Shown piece by piece: positions 17,738 to 26,341 of a stretch of 64,000 nt of DNA. The stretch comes from Quadrisphaera sp. RL12-1S (GTDB lineage: Bacteria > Actinomycetota > Actinomycetes > Actinomycetales > Quadrisphaeraceae), in contig NZ_JACNME010000009.1 of the NCBI RefSeq assembly GCF_014270065.1, positions 87,951 through 151,950 on the forward strand. The letters are read 5' to 3'. The number at the start of each line of letters is the position of its first letter. Position 1 is the stretch's first letter. The position numbers and the translations under genes are program-made. The notes beneath the pieces were generated by a model that did no database searches, was not told the DNA's origin, and worked only from the letters and a program-made list of their open reading frames with translations.

Positions 17738-19357
17738 GTGCACGGGGGCGCTGACGGCGGGGCCACCGCCGCCGTGCCCGAGGGCTGGTGGCGGCGCGCC
17801 CTCGCCAGCTTCCCCGACCCGGTGGCCGTCCTCGGCCCCCGGTGGGAGGTCGTCTGGGTCAGCCCCGCGGCCGCGGCGGCCAGCGGGCTGGACCCGGCCG
17901 CCGTGGTCGGGCGGGTGCTGTGGGAGGCGGTGCCCGGCACCGCGACCAGCGAGGAGCCGATGCGGCGCGCGGTGCGCACCGGCACCACCACCACGTGGGA
18001 GGCGCGCATCGGCGGTCCCCGCTGGTACGAGCTGCAGGCGGTCCCGCTCGACGGGCTGCTGCTCGTGGTGGCCCGCAGCTCCGACGAGCGCCGGCGCGCT
18101 GCGGCGGAGGTGGCGGCCTCGCTGGAGCGCACCCGGCTGGTGCTGGAGGTCTCGACGGCGCTGGGCGCGGCCCGCACGCTGGACGAGGTGGCCGCCGCCG
18201 TCGTCGCGGTGGCCACGGAGAAGCTGGGAGCCGACTACGGCGGCCTGTCGGTCCTCGACAGGCCCGCGCGGCGGGTGCGCACGGCCTCGCGGGCGCAGAT
18301 GCCCCCGGAGGTGGAGGAGGCCTGGGCCGACCTCCCGCTGGACCACCCCGGACCCGCCCCGCACGTGTGCCGCACCGGGCAGGAGCTGGTCTTCCGCCGT
18401 CAGGCCGACGTCGAGGCGGACTTCCCCGCGGTCGCCGAGCGGATCCGCCGCTCGGGCCTGAGGTCGGGGGTGGTCGTGCCCCTGGTGGCCGAGGACTCCG
18501 TGGTCGGGGCGCTGACGGTCGGCTGGCGCGAGGACGACCGGGTGGGTGACGTCGTGCTGGACGTGGTGCGGTCCTGCGCCGGGGCCACCGGCCAGGCGGT
18601 GCGGCGCGCGCTGCTGCTCGCCGACCGCGCGAGCGCCGCGGAGGTCCTCCAGCGGGCGCTGCTGGCACCCCTGCCGCGCGGGCTCGACGTGGAGCTGGCG
18701 GCGAGGTACCTGCCGGCGGGGCGCCGCGACCACGTCGGCGGCGACTGGCACGACGCCGTGCCCCTCGACGGCGGGCGGCTGGCGCTCGTGGTGGGCGACG
18801 TCGCGGGGCACGACGTCGAGGCCGCCGCCGTCATGGGCCGGGCCAGCGGTGCCGTGCGCACCTTCCTGCTGGCGGTCGACGGCCTGCCCTCACGGGCGCT
18901 GACCGCAGCCGACGACGCCTTCCGGCGCCTGGAGGTCCCCGCGCCGGCCACCGTGGTGGCGGGGGTGCTGACGCCGCCAGGGCGCGCGGGCGCGCGCAGC
19001 TGGCGGTGGGCCAACGCCGGCCACCCGCCGCCCCTGCTCGTCTCGCCGGGGGGTCGCACGCGCGTCCTGGCGCGCCGGCCCGAGCTGCTGCTGGGGGTCG
19101 ACCCCAGCACCCACCGCACCGACCACGTGGTCACGGTGCCGTCCGGGTCGGTGCTCCTGCTCCACTCCGACGGGCTGGTGGAGCGGCGCGACCGGGACCT
19201 CGACGAGGGCACGGCCGCGCTGGCGGCCCTGCTGGGCCCGCTGGTGGCCGAGCACGCGGCAGCGCCGCTGGAGGGGCTGCTGGACGCCCTGCTCGCAGCG
19301 GCGCTGCCGCGCCGGCCCGCGGACGACGTCGTGGTGCTCGCCGTCCGCACCCCCTGA
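17738..19357 (+). CDS. PAS-GAF-PP2C (SpoIIE-type) serine phosphatase
   Basis: 539-residue signalling phosphatase. A PAS-like domain at about residues 20-125 and a GAF domain at about 135-290 precede the SpoIIE/RsbU PP2C domain (about 300-535). The PP2C metal motifs are visible: GGDWHDAVPLDGGRLALVVGDVAGH, given here by its ends GGDWHDA and VVGDVAGHD, then ANAGHPPPLL and LLLHSDGLVERRD. Such proteins dephosphorylate anti-anti-sigma factors and so release stress sigma factors. It is cytosolic, with no membrane helix. The anti-sigma kinase-like protein at 40653-41879 is a possible pathway member but not a neighbour. The GTG at 17738 is the first start after the preceding stop. Confidence 0.9.
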   Translation: MHGGADGGATAAVPEGWWRRALASFPDPVAVLGPRWEVVWVSPAAAAASGLDPAAVVGRVLWEAVPGTATSEEPMRRAVRTGTTTTWEARIGGPRWYELQAVPLDGLLLVVARSSDERRRAAAEVAASLERTRLVLEVSTALGAARTLDEVAAAVVAVATEKLGADYGGLSVLDRPARRVRTASRAQMPPEVEEAWADLPLDHPGPAPHVCRTGQELVFRRQADVEADFPAVAERIRRSGLRSGVVVPLVAEDSVVGALTVGWREDDRVGDVVLDVVRSCAGATGQAVRRALLLADRASAAEVLQRALLAPLPRGLDVELAARYLPAGRRDHVGGDWHDAVPLDGGRLALVVGDVAGHDVEAAAVMGRASGAVRTFLLAVDGLPSRALTAADDAFRRLEVPAPATVVAGVLTPPGRAGARSWRWANAGHPPPLLVSPGGRTRVLARRPELLLGVDPSTHRTDHVVTVPSGSVLLLHSDGLVERRDRDLDEGTAALAALLGPLVAEHAAAPLEGLLDALLAAALPRRPADDVVVLAVRTP

Positions 19358-19367
19358 CCGGGGGCTG

Positions 19368-20237
19368 TCAGCTGGGGACGTAGTCGAACGTCTCGGGGTC
19401 CGGCCCGGTGCGCCCGGCCTCGCCCTTGTCGAGGGCGGTGATGGCGGCGACGTCGGAGTCGGCCAGCTCGAAGTCGAAGATCTCGAAGTTGGCCTGCATG
19501 CGCTCGGTCGTCACCGACTTCGGGAAGACGATGTCTCCGCGCTCGACGTGCCAGCGCAGCGTGACCTGCGCGGTGCTCTTGCCGACGCGCTCGGCGATCT
19601 CGCTGATGGTCGGGTCGTCCAGCACGCGGCCCTGGGCGATCGGCGACCACGCCTCGGTGGCGATCTGGTGCTCGGCCCCGTGGGCGCGCACCGCGTCGTT
19701 GGTGAAGTACGGGTGCACCTCGACCTGGTTCACCGCCGGGGTGATGTCGGTCTCGGCGGCCAGGCGGCGCAGGTGCGACGGCGTGAAGTTGGAGACGCCG
19801 ATCGAGCGGGCGCGCCCGTCGCGGTAGAACTCCTCCAGCACGCGCCAGGTGGCGGGGAAGTCGCCGTCGTAGAGGGTCGGCAGCGGCCAGTGGATGAGGA
19901 ACAGGTCCACCTGCTCCATCCCCAGCTCGGACAGCGTCTTCTCGAAGGCCTTCCGCGCGTCGTCGGGGCGGTGGAAGCCGTTGTTGAGCTTGCTGGTGAT
20001 GAAGAACTCGTCGCGGTCGATGCCGGAGGCGCGCACGGCCTCGCCGACGCCCTTCTCGTTGCCGTACATCTCAGCGGTGTCGATGTGGCGGTAGCCGATC
20101 TCGATCGCGCGCCCGGTCACCTCGGCGGTGTCCTCCGGCGGGACCTGGAACACCCCGAAGCCGAGCTGCGGGATGGTGCGCCCGTCGTTGAGGGTGATCG
20201 TCGGGACGGCTCCGGTCTTCTGCGTCGTGTCGCTCAC
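19368..20237 (-). CDS. aldo/keto reductase
   Basis: 289-residue NADPH-dependent carbonyl reductase of the AKR5-type (2,5-diketo-gluconate reductase-like). The catalytic tetrad is complete: Asp53 and Tyr58 in DTAEMYGNE, Lys83 in ITSKLNN and His116 in LIHWPLP. The AKR signatures ARSIGVSNFTPSHL and FPKSVTTERMQANFEIFDFEL (split) follow. It is the last of three oxidoreductase genes on this strand (SDR, LLM, AKR) with short gaps and may be in one transcript. The physiological substrate is unknown. Confidence 0.92.
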   Translation of the reverse strand: MSDTTQKTGAVPTITLNDGRTIPQLGFGVFQVPPEDTAEVTGRAIEIGYRHIDTAEMYGNEKGVGEAVRASGIDRDEFFITSKLNNGFHRPDDARKAFEKTLSELGMEQVDLFLIHWPLPTLYDGDFPATWRVLEEFYRDGRARSIGVSNFTPSHLRRLAAETDITPAVNQVEVHPYFTNDAVRAHGAEHQIATEAWSPIAQGRVLDDPTISEIAERVGKSTAQVTLRWHVERGDIVFPKSVTTERMQANFEIFDFELADSDVAAITALDKGEAGRTGPDPETFDYVPS

Positions 20238-20280
20238 GGTGTGGTCTGTACCCCGTCCGCGGAGATCTACACCTCAGACG

Positions 20281-21174
20281 TCAGATGAGGCGGGCTGCCG
20301 CCCCGGCGAGCCGCACCACGTCGAGGGCGTCCTCGCCGTCGCCCACCGGCTGCAGCACCACGGAGGTCGCGCCGGCCTCACCGTAGGCGCGCACGAGCGC
20401 CGCCACCTCCTCCGGCGCCCCCACCAGCGGCGTGGCGGGGCGGTGGTTGCCCCACCCGACCGCCTCGGCGTCGATGCGCGCGCGGGCGCGCTCCCCCACC
20501 GCCGACGGCACGAACACCACCACCTGGAAGGAGGGGTCCCCGGCCCGCCCGGTGTGCCCCACGGACTCGGCCACCTGCTCCGGCGACGGCCCGGCGTCGA
20601 GGATGACGCCATCGGAGCGCTCCCCCGCCAGGGCCAGCGTCTTCGGTCCGCGCGCGCCCACGAGCAGCGGCGGCACCGCCTGCGGCGGGTGGTCGAGCTG
20701 CACGCCGTCGAGGTGGACGTAGCGGCCGTCGGCGCTGACCCGCTCACCGCGCAGCAGCGGCGCGAGCACGTCCAGGTGCTCGCGCAGCAGCGTCATGGGC
20801 GAGGCCTCGCGAGCACCGACCTGCCCCATCCAGTCGAGCACGCCGTGCCCGACGCCCGGCAGGAACCGGCCCGGGAAGGCCCGCGCCAGCGCCGCGACCT
20901 CCATGGCCGTCAGCGCGGCGTTGCGCAGCGGCACGGGCATGAGCCCGAGGCCCACGCGGATCGAGGAGGTCCACGCCAGCGCCATGGCGCTGGAGGTCAG
21001 GCCCCCGGCCCAGAAGCAGTCCTCCCACAGCCACAGCTCGTCGGCACCGGCGGCCTCGGCGGTGGTGGCGTGCTCGCGCAGCGCCTCCGGCGGCTGCTGC
21101 GGGCGGACGACCACCCCCACCGCCGGTGACGAGGAGGACGACGACGGCTGCGGCTGAGCGGCGCTGCTGGGCAC
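20281..21174 (-). CDS. LLM class F420-dependent oxidoreductase
   Basis: 297-residue luciferase-like TIM-barrel oxidoreductase; size and sequence (AGADELWLWEDCF, GLGLMPVPLRNAAL, LLVGARGPKTLALAGE) match F420-dependent members of the bacterial luciferase superfamily. It probably transfers hydride between coenzyme F420 and a small organic substrate. The N-terminal 18 residues are Ser/Gln-rich and unlikely to be structured. The gene sits 17 bases after the SDR gene and 43 bases before the AKR gene on the same strand. Substrate unknown. Confidence 0.85.
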   Translation of the reverse strand: MPSSAAQPQPSSSSSSPAVGVVVRPQQPPEALREHATTAEAAGADELWLWEDCFWAGGLTSSAMALAWTSSIRVGLGLMPVPLRNAALTAMEVAALARAFPGRFLPGVGHGVLDWMGQVGAREASPMTLLREHLDVLAPLLRGERVSADGRYVHLDGVQLDHPPQAVPPLLVGARGPKTLALAGERSDGVILDAGPSPEQVAESVGHTGRAGDPSFQVVVFVPSAVGERARARIDAEAVGWGNHRPATPLVGAPEEVAALVRAYGEAGATSVVLQPVGDGEDALDVVRLAGAAARLI

Positions 21175-21191
21175 GACGCGCAGCCTGCCAC

Positions 21192-21956
21192 CTACCCCTC
21201 GGGGAGCACCTGGCCGCCGTCCACCACGATGCTCTGGCCCGTGATGTACCCGGCCTCCGCGCTGGCGAGGAAGAGCGCCGCGGCCGCGATGTCGTCCACG
21301 GACCCGAGGCGCCCGAGCGGGATGGCGGCGGCCATGGTGTCGAGGTACTCCGGCCCCAGGTCGCGCAGGCCCTCGGTGAGCACGTTGCCCGGCAGGACGG
21401 CGTTGACCGTGACGCCGCGCGGGGCGAGCTCCAGCGCCGCCGTCCTCATGAACCCCAGCTGCGCGGCCTTGCTCGCGCCGTAGTGCGACCAGCCGGCGTC
21501 TCCCGTGAGGGGTCCGGTGATCGAGGAGGTCAGGACCACGCGGCCGCGTCCGGAGGCGCCCAGCAGCGGGGCGCAGGCGGCCACGGCCAGCACGGTGCCC
21601 TTGACGTTCACGGCGAGCACCTCGTCGAGGTCGGCCTCGGTCATGGTGGCCAGCTCGGCCTTGGGGAAGATGCCGGCGTTGGCGCAGAGCACGTCCAGGC
21701 CGCCCAGCAGGTCGGTGGCGGCGCGGGCCAGGGCGGCGCAGCCGGCTCCCGTGGCGACGTCGAGGGCGGCGTGCTGCACGGCGCCGCCCTCGCCGCGCAG
21801 CGCGGCGGCGGCCGCGGCGAGGTCGGCCTCACCGCGGGCCGTGAGCAGCACGCGCGCGCCGGCCCGCGCGAAGCCGCGGGCGATGCCCAGGCCGATGCCG
21901 CGGCTGGCGCCGGTGACGGCCACGCGAACGCCGGCGAGGGAGGAGAACGGGGTCAT
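21192..21956 (-). CDS. short-chain dehydrogenase/reductase (FabG-like)
   Basis: 254-residue classical SDR with the NAD(P) motif TGASRGIG (residues 15-22), the NNAG variant CANAGI (about 91-96), catalytic Ser145 and the YxxxK pair Tyr159/Lys163 in SHYGASKAA. The C-terminal GQSIVVDGGQ ending is typical of FabG-like oxidoreductases. The ATG at 21956 directly precedes the conserved start. It heads the SDR-LLM-AKR gene group and is divergent from the APC transporter 157 bases away. This does not look like the fatty-acid FabG, which would sit with other fab genes. Confidence 0.9.
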   Translation of the reverse strand: MTPFSSLAGVRVAVTGASRGIGLGIARGFARAGARVLLTARGEADLAAAAAALRGEGGAVQHAALDVATGAGCAALARAATDLLGGLDVLCANAGIFPKAELATMTEADLDEVLAVNVKGTVLAVAACAPLLGASGRGRVVLTSSITGPLTGDAGWSHYGASKAAQLGFMRTAALELAPRGVTVNAVLPGNVLTEGLRDLGPEYLDTMAAAIPLGRLGSVDDIAAAALFLASAEAGYITGQSIVVDGGQVLPEG

Positions 21957-22113
21957 GGCCGCACCAGACCACACCCGGCACCGCCGCGGAGGGGCTGAAA
22001 CACGCTGGTCACACAGCGGTGACGCGCTCGCCTCGCAGCGGGAGGAACCTGCCGGCCACCGACCGGTCCCGCTCGGGCCGGCACCGTCCCCCCACGCTCC
22101 AGGAGGGCCAGTC

Positions 22114-23733
22114 GTGGCCACCGAGACCACCGGCACCACCCCGAAGATCCCCGGCCAGCAGGGACCCGCCGCGGCCGTCCCGACGAGCGGCCCGCCGCCC
22201 GCCGCCCTCAAGGCCGGGTCCCTCGGGCTCGTCGCCGTCCTGTTCATGGCGGTGGCCAACGCCGCCCCCATCACCGCCGTCACCGCCAACGTGCCCATCG
22301 CCATCGCCTGGGGCAACGGCCTCGCCGCCCCGGCGGGCTTCGTGGTGGCCACGGTCATCCTCACGCTCTTCGCCGTGGGGTTCGTGTCCATGGCCCGCCA
22401 CATCACCACCGCGGGGGCGTTCTACGGCTTCATCACGCACGGCCTCGGGACCGTCTGGGGCACGGCCTCGGGGGCGCTGGCCACCATGGCCTACGTCGTG
22501 TTCGAGGCCTCCCTGGTCGGTGTCTTCAGCTACTTCGCCCACGACGCGCTGGGCCAGTGGTTCGGCTGGGACGTCAACTGGCTGGTGCTCGCCGCCGCCT
22601 GCATCGCGGTGACCGCGGTGCTGGGCTACTTCGACATCTCCCTCGCCGCGGCGGTCCTGGGGGTGTTCCTCGTCGCGGAGGTGGTGCTGCTCGTGGCGCT
22701 CGCGGCCTCGGTGGTGGCGCACGGGGGCGGCCCCGACGGGTGGCAGCTGGGCTCGCTGAACCCCTTCGCGGCCTTCTCGGGGCTGCCCGAGGGCGGCGGG
22801 TACGGCATCCAGACGGGCACGCCCGCCGCACTGCTCCCCGCGGGCTCGGGCGCCATCGGCCTGTTCTTCGCGCTCTGGTCCTGGGTGGGGTTCGAGACCA
22901 CCGCGGTGTACGGCGAGGAGTCCAAGAACCCGCGCCGGATCGTCCCCCGGGCCACCCTCATCGCCGTGGTCGGGCTGGGCGCCTTCTACACGCTGGTGTC
23001 GTGGCTGGTGATCGTCGGCAACGGCGCCCAGGCCTCGGTCGACAAGGCGGCGAACGACTCCATCGGCCTGTTCACCGGCCTGGCGGAGGCGAACCTGGGC
23101 GGTCGGTGGGTCACCGACGTCTACCTGTTCCTCATCGTCTCGGGCTCCTTCGCCTGCGCCCTGGCCTTCCACAACGCCGCGGCGCGGTACCTGTTCGCCA
23201 TGGGCCGTGACCTGCCCGCCCTGCGCGGGTCGCTGGGGTCGACGCACCCGAAGCACGGGTCGCCCCACACCGCGTCCCTGGTGCAGACGGTGGTCACGGC
23301 GCTGCTGACGGTCGGCTTCTACGTGCTCACCACCGACGGCAGCGACGTGGCGAAGGGCGCCAACCAGTACCAGTACGCGCTCCTGGCCCTCATGGGCACC
23401 ATGGCCATCCTGCTGGTGCAGGCGATCTGCTCCTTCGCAGTGGTCTGGTACTTCCAGGTCAAGAAGGTCCACCGGGGCAGCGTCTGGACCACGGGCGTCG
23501 TGCCGGCCCTCGGCGGGCTGGGGATGCTCTACGTGATCTACCTGCTCTTCAGCAACATCAGCTTCGCCGGTGGCCCGGGCTCGGTCTCACCGTTCTTCAC
23601 GGCCATCCCCTACGTCGTGGGGGCCTGCTTCGTCCTGCCGGCGCTGGGAGCGGTGTGGCTGCGCCGGGCTCGTCCGGAGACCTACGCCTCGCTCGGGAGG
23701 ACCGTGCTGGAGGAGTCCGTCGAGCGCTCCTGA
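22114..23733 (+). CDS. APC superfamily amino acid permease
   Basis: 539-residue transporter with 12 predicted membrane helices. The first helix motif AITAVTANVPIAI and the helix 6 region LFFALWSWVGFETTAVYGEESKNPRRIVPRATL (seen in pieces) are APC-family hallmarks. The N-terminal 37 residues are soluble and Pro/Gly-rich. The GTG at 22114 has AGGAGGG 7 bases upstream, a strong ribosome site. It probably takes up an amino acid or polyamine; which one cannot be read from the sequence. It is divergent from the SDR gene and terminated by a strong shared hairpin. Confidence 0.9.
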   Translation: MATETTGTTPKIPGQQGPAAAVPTSGPPPAALKAGSLGLVAVLFMAVANAAPITAVTANVPIAIAWGNGLAAPAGFVVATVILTLFAVGFVSMARHITTAGAFYGFITHGLGTVWGTASGALATMAYVVFEASLVGVFSYFAHDALGQWFGWDVNWLVLAAACIAVTAVLGYFDISLAAAVLGVFLVAEVVLLVALAASVVAHGGGPDGWQLGSLNPFAAFSGLPEGGGYGIQTGTPAALLPAGSGAIGLFFALWSWVGFETTAVYGEESKNPRRIVPRATLIAVVGLGAFYTLVSWLVIVGNGAQASVDKAANDSIGLFTGLAEANLGGRWVTDVYLFLIVSGSFACALAFHNAAARYLFAMGRDLPALRGSLGSTHPKHGSPHTASLVQTVVTALLTVGFYVLTTDGSDVAKGANQYQYALLALMGTMAILLVQAICSFAVVWYFQVKKVHRGSVWTTGVVPALGGLGMLYVIYLLFSNISFAGGPGSVSPFFTAIPYVVGACFVLPALGAVWLRRARPETYASLGRTVLEESVERS

Positions 23734-23753
23734 CGCGCCGCCTCCGCACGCGG

Positions 23754-23789
23754 AGGAGCCCCCGACCGCTGGTGCGGTCGGGGGCTCCT
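23754..23789. terminator. bidirectional terminator between the APC permease and the triple cold-shock gene
   Basis: Perfect 16-base-pair stem (23754-23769 with 23774-23789) with a 4-base loop, 20 bases after the permease stop and 32 bases from the stop of the convergent gene. Confidence 0.85.
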
Positions 23790-23821
23790 GGCGTTCGAGC
23801 CGGTCAGCTCGGAGCGTCAGC

Positions 23822-24673
23822 TCAGATGGGCTGCACCGTGTCGGCCTGCGGGCCGCGCTGGCCCTGGCTGGCCTGGAACTCCACGCGCTGGCCCTCGGTC
23901 AGCTCGCGGTAGCCGCCCTGGTCGGCGATGGCCGAGTAGTGGACGAACACGTCCGGGCCGCCGTCGTCGGGCTCGAGGAAGCCGAAGCCCTTCTCGGCGT
24001 TGAACCACTTCACGGTCGCCTGGCCCTCGGCGATGACGGGGCCGCCGCCACCACGGGGGCGCTCGGCGCCGCGTCCACCACCGGCGCGGGGCTCACGGGG
24101 AGCGCGCGGCGGGGCGGCCGGGGCCGGGCCGAGGGCCTGGACCCAGTCGGCCTGGGGGCCGCGCTGGCCGGGGCTGGACTCGAACTCCACGGGCTGGCCC
24201 TCGGCCAGCTCGCGGTAGCCGCCGTTGTCAGCGATGGCCGAGAAGTGCACGAACACGTCCGGGCCGCCGTCGGAGGGCTCGATGAAGCCGAAGCCCTTCT
24301 CCGCGTTGAACCACTTCACGGTGCCCTCGCCAGCGGCACCGCCGCCGCGCTGGGGGGCCGGAGCGGCCTGGCGGCCGTAGCCGCCACCGCCGTAGCCACC
24401 GCTGTCGCGGCCGCCGCGGCCGCCGCCGAAGCTGTCACGGCCGCCACCACGGGGAGCCGCGGGAGCCTGGCCGACCGGGTTCACGTCCTCGGCCTGCGGC
24501 CCGCGCTGGCCACGACCCTCGGTGTACTCGACCGGCTGCCCCTCGTCGAGCGAGCGGTACCCGCTGCTCGCGATGGCCGAGAAGTGGACGAACAGGTCAG
24601 GCCCGCCGTCGTCCGGCTCGATGAAGCCGAAACCCTTCTCCGCGTTGAACCACTTCACTACGCCCTGGGGCAT
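23822..24673 (-). CDS. triple cold-shock-domain protein with Gly/Arg-rich linkers
   Basis: 283-residue nucleic-acid-binding protein with three complete cold-shock domains in tandem: about residues 3-66, 117-179 and 219-281. Each has the [15 protein letters not shown]-1 region and an FVHFS or FVHYS RNP-2. Linker 1 (68-116) contains [18 protein letters not shown], an RGG-like low-complexity segment; linker 2 (181-218) is Pro/Arg/Gly-rich. Bacterial Csp proteins are normally one domain of 65-70 residues, so this is an unusual fusion. The ATG at 24673 starts domain 1 directly. Domains 2 and 3 are most alike in the GGYRELxEGQ segment, which suggests stepwise internal duplication. It probably acts as a multivalent RNA chaperone. 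Confidence 0.93.
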   Translation of the reverse strand: MPQGVVKWFNAEKGFGFIEPDDGGPDLFVHFSAIASSGYRSLDEGQPVEYTEGRGQRGPQAEDVNPVGQAPAAPRGGGRDSFGGGRGGRDSGGYGGGGYGRQAAPAPQRGGGAAGEGTVKWFNAEKGFGFIEPSDGGPDVFVHFSAIADNGGYRELAEGQPVEFESSPGQRGPQADWVQALGPAPAAPPRAPREPRAGGGRGAERPRGGGGPVIAEGQATVKWFNAEKGFGFLEPDDGGPDVFVHYSAIADQGGYRELTEGQRVEFQASQGQRGPQADTVQPI

Positions 24674-24777
24674 CCCACAGTCTCCGTCATCTTCGTGTAC
24701 GTATCCGGTGCGCAGGGCTTGACCTGGTGCACCACAGTCCAGTGTGACAGCAAAAGCGGCGGCTGCACACCACCTGG

Positions 24778-26316
24778 TCAGACGAACTCGACGCCCTGCG
24801 CCAGCGGCAGCTGCCCGGAGGCGTTGACGGTGTTGGTGGCGCGACGCACGTACGCCTGCCAGGAGTCGGTGCCCGACTCGCGCCCGCCGCCGGTCTCCTT
24901 CTCCCCGCCGAAGGCACCGCCGATCTCAGCGCCCGAGGTGCCGATGTTGACGTTCGCGATGCCGCAGTCGGAGCCGCCCGCGGACAGGAAGCGCTCGGCC
25001 TCCTCGAGGTCGCGCGTGAACACCGCGCTCGAGAGCCCCTGGCGCACCCCGTTGTTGAGGGCGATCGCCTCGTCGAAGGTGTCGTAGGTGAGCACGTAGA
25101 CGATCGGTGCGAAGGTCTCCTCCTGCACCACGGCGGACTGCGCGGGCATCCGGACCACGGCGGGCTCGACGTAGTAGGCGCCCGGGGCCTCGTCGGCCAG
25201 CACGCGCTTCCCGCCGGCCACCACCTCGCCGCCCTCGGCGACGGCCTGCTCCAGCGCTGCCTGCTGCGCCTCGTAGGCGGCCTGCGAGACGAGCGGGCCC
25301 ACGAGGACGCCGTCGGCGGTGGGGCTGCCGATGGGCAGGCCCCCGTAGGTGGCGGCGATGCGCTCGACCAGCGCGTCGGCCACCGAGGTGTGGACGATGA
25401 GGCGCCGCAGCGTGGTGCAGCGCTGGCCGGCGGTGCCGGCGGCGGCGAAGACGATGCCGCGCAGCGCCAGGTCGAGGTCGGCGCTGGGGGCGACGACGGC
25501 GGCGTTGTTGCCGCCCAGCTCCAGCAGCACGCGCCCGAAGCGGGCGGCCACGCGCGGGGCCACCTCGCGGCCCATGCGCACCGAGCCGGTGGCCGAGACG
25601 AGGGCGACCCGCTCGTCGTCGACCAGCGCCTGGCCGGCCACGCGGTCGGCGAGCACCACCCCGTGGAGCCCCTCAGGGGCGCCGACCTCGCGCACCGCGC
25701 GAGCCAGCAGCGCGTCGGTGCCGAGCGCGCACAGGTGCGCGGTCTCGGCGGGCTTCCACACCACGGTGTCGCCGCAGACCAGCGCGAGCGCGGTGTTCCA
25801 GGCGTAGACGGCCACGGGGAAGTTGAAGGCGCTGATGACGCCCACCACGCCGAGCGGGTGCCAGGTCTCGGCCAGGCGGTGGCCCGGGCGCTCGGACGGG
25901 AGGGTCTTGCCGAAGAGCTGGCGGCTCTGGCCGACGGCCAGGTCGCAGATGTCGATCATCTCCTGGACCTCACCGAGGGCCTCGGAGCGGATCTTGCCGA
26001 CCTCGGCCTGCACGAGCGTGGCGAGGTGCTCCTTGTGCTCGGTGAGCAGCTCGCCCCAGCGCTTGACCAGCTGGCCGCGCACGGGGGCGGGCACGTCGCG
26101 CCAGGTCGGGAAGGCGCGGTGCGCGGCGGCGACGGCGCTCTCGACGTCGGCGGCCGTGTGCTCCGGGGTGCTGGCGAGCACCTCGCCGGTGATCGGCGAG
26201 CGGCACTCGTGGGTGCCCGTGAGCAGCGCGCGGTCCACGCCGAGCGCGTCGAGGGCAGCGGCGACGTCGGCGGCCAGGGCGCCGGCGGCGGGGATCGTTC
26301 CGGTCAGTGCGGTCAT
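24778..26316 (-). CDS. amaB: aldehyde dehydrogenase, ALDH7 type (aminoadipate semialdehyde dehydrogenase)
   Basis: 512-residue NAD-dependent aldehyde dehydrogenase. The catalytic Cys is residue 300 in [12 protein letters not shown] and the general base Glu is residue 266 in LLELGGNNA. The [19 protein letters not shown] segment and the Thr-Ser-Gly-Ala-Glu C-terminal context are typical of ALDH7/AmaB enzymes. These oxidise alpha-aminoadipate semialdehyde (in equilibrium with piperideine-6-carboxylate) to 2-aminoadipate. The assignment is strengthened by the HglS-type and FAD oxidase genes just upstream on the same strand. It is the last gene of the probable lysine-degradation operon, 25 bases after hglS. 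Confidence 0.85.
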   Translation of the reverse strand: MTALTGTIPAAGALAADVAAALDALGVDRALLTGTHECRSPITGEVLASTPEHTAADVESAVAAAHRAFPTWRDVPAPVRGQLVKRWGELLTEHKEHLATLVQAEVGKIRSEALGEVQEMIDICDLAVGQSRQLFGKTLPSERPGHRLAETWHPLGVVGVISAFNFPVAVYAWNTALALVCGDTVVWKPAETAHLCALGTDALLARAVREVGAPEGLHGVVLADRVAGQALVDDERVALVSATGSVRMGREVAPRVAARFGRVLLELGGNNAAVVAPSADLDLALRGIVFAAAGTAGQRCTTLRRLIVHTSVADALVERIAATYGGLPIGSPTADGVLVGPLVSQAAYEAQQAALEQAVAEGGEVVAGGKRVLADEAPGAYYVEPAVVRMPAQSAVVQEETFAPIVYVLTYDTFDEAIALNNGVRQGLSSAVFTRDLEEAERFLSAGGSDCGIANVNIGTSGAEIGGAFGGEKETGGGRESGTDSWQAYVRRATNTVNASGQLPLAQGVEFV

Positions 26317-26341
26317 GGCGGGTGCGTCCTCTGGATCGGGG

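Noticed and set aside
16580..18811. A 743-codon frame on the minus strand over the YeiH and PP2C genes
   Set aside because: Compositionally biased, no domain, and opposite two well-supported genes.
21192..21956. Assignment as the fatty-acid synthesis fabG
   Set aside because: Motifs are shared by many SDRs and no other fatty-acid synthesis gene is nearby.
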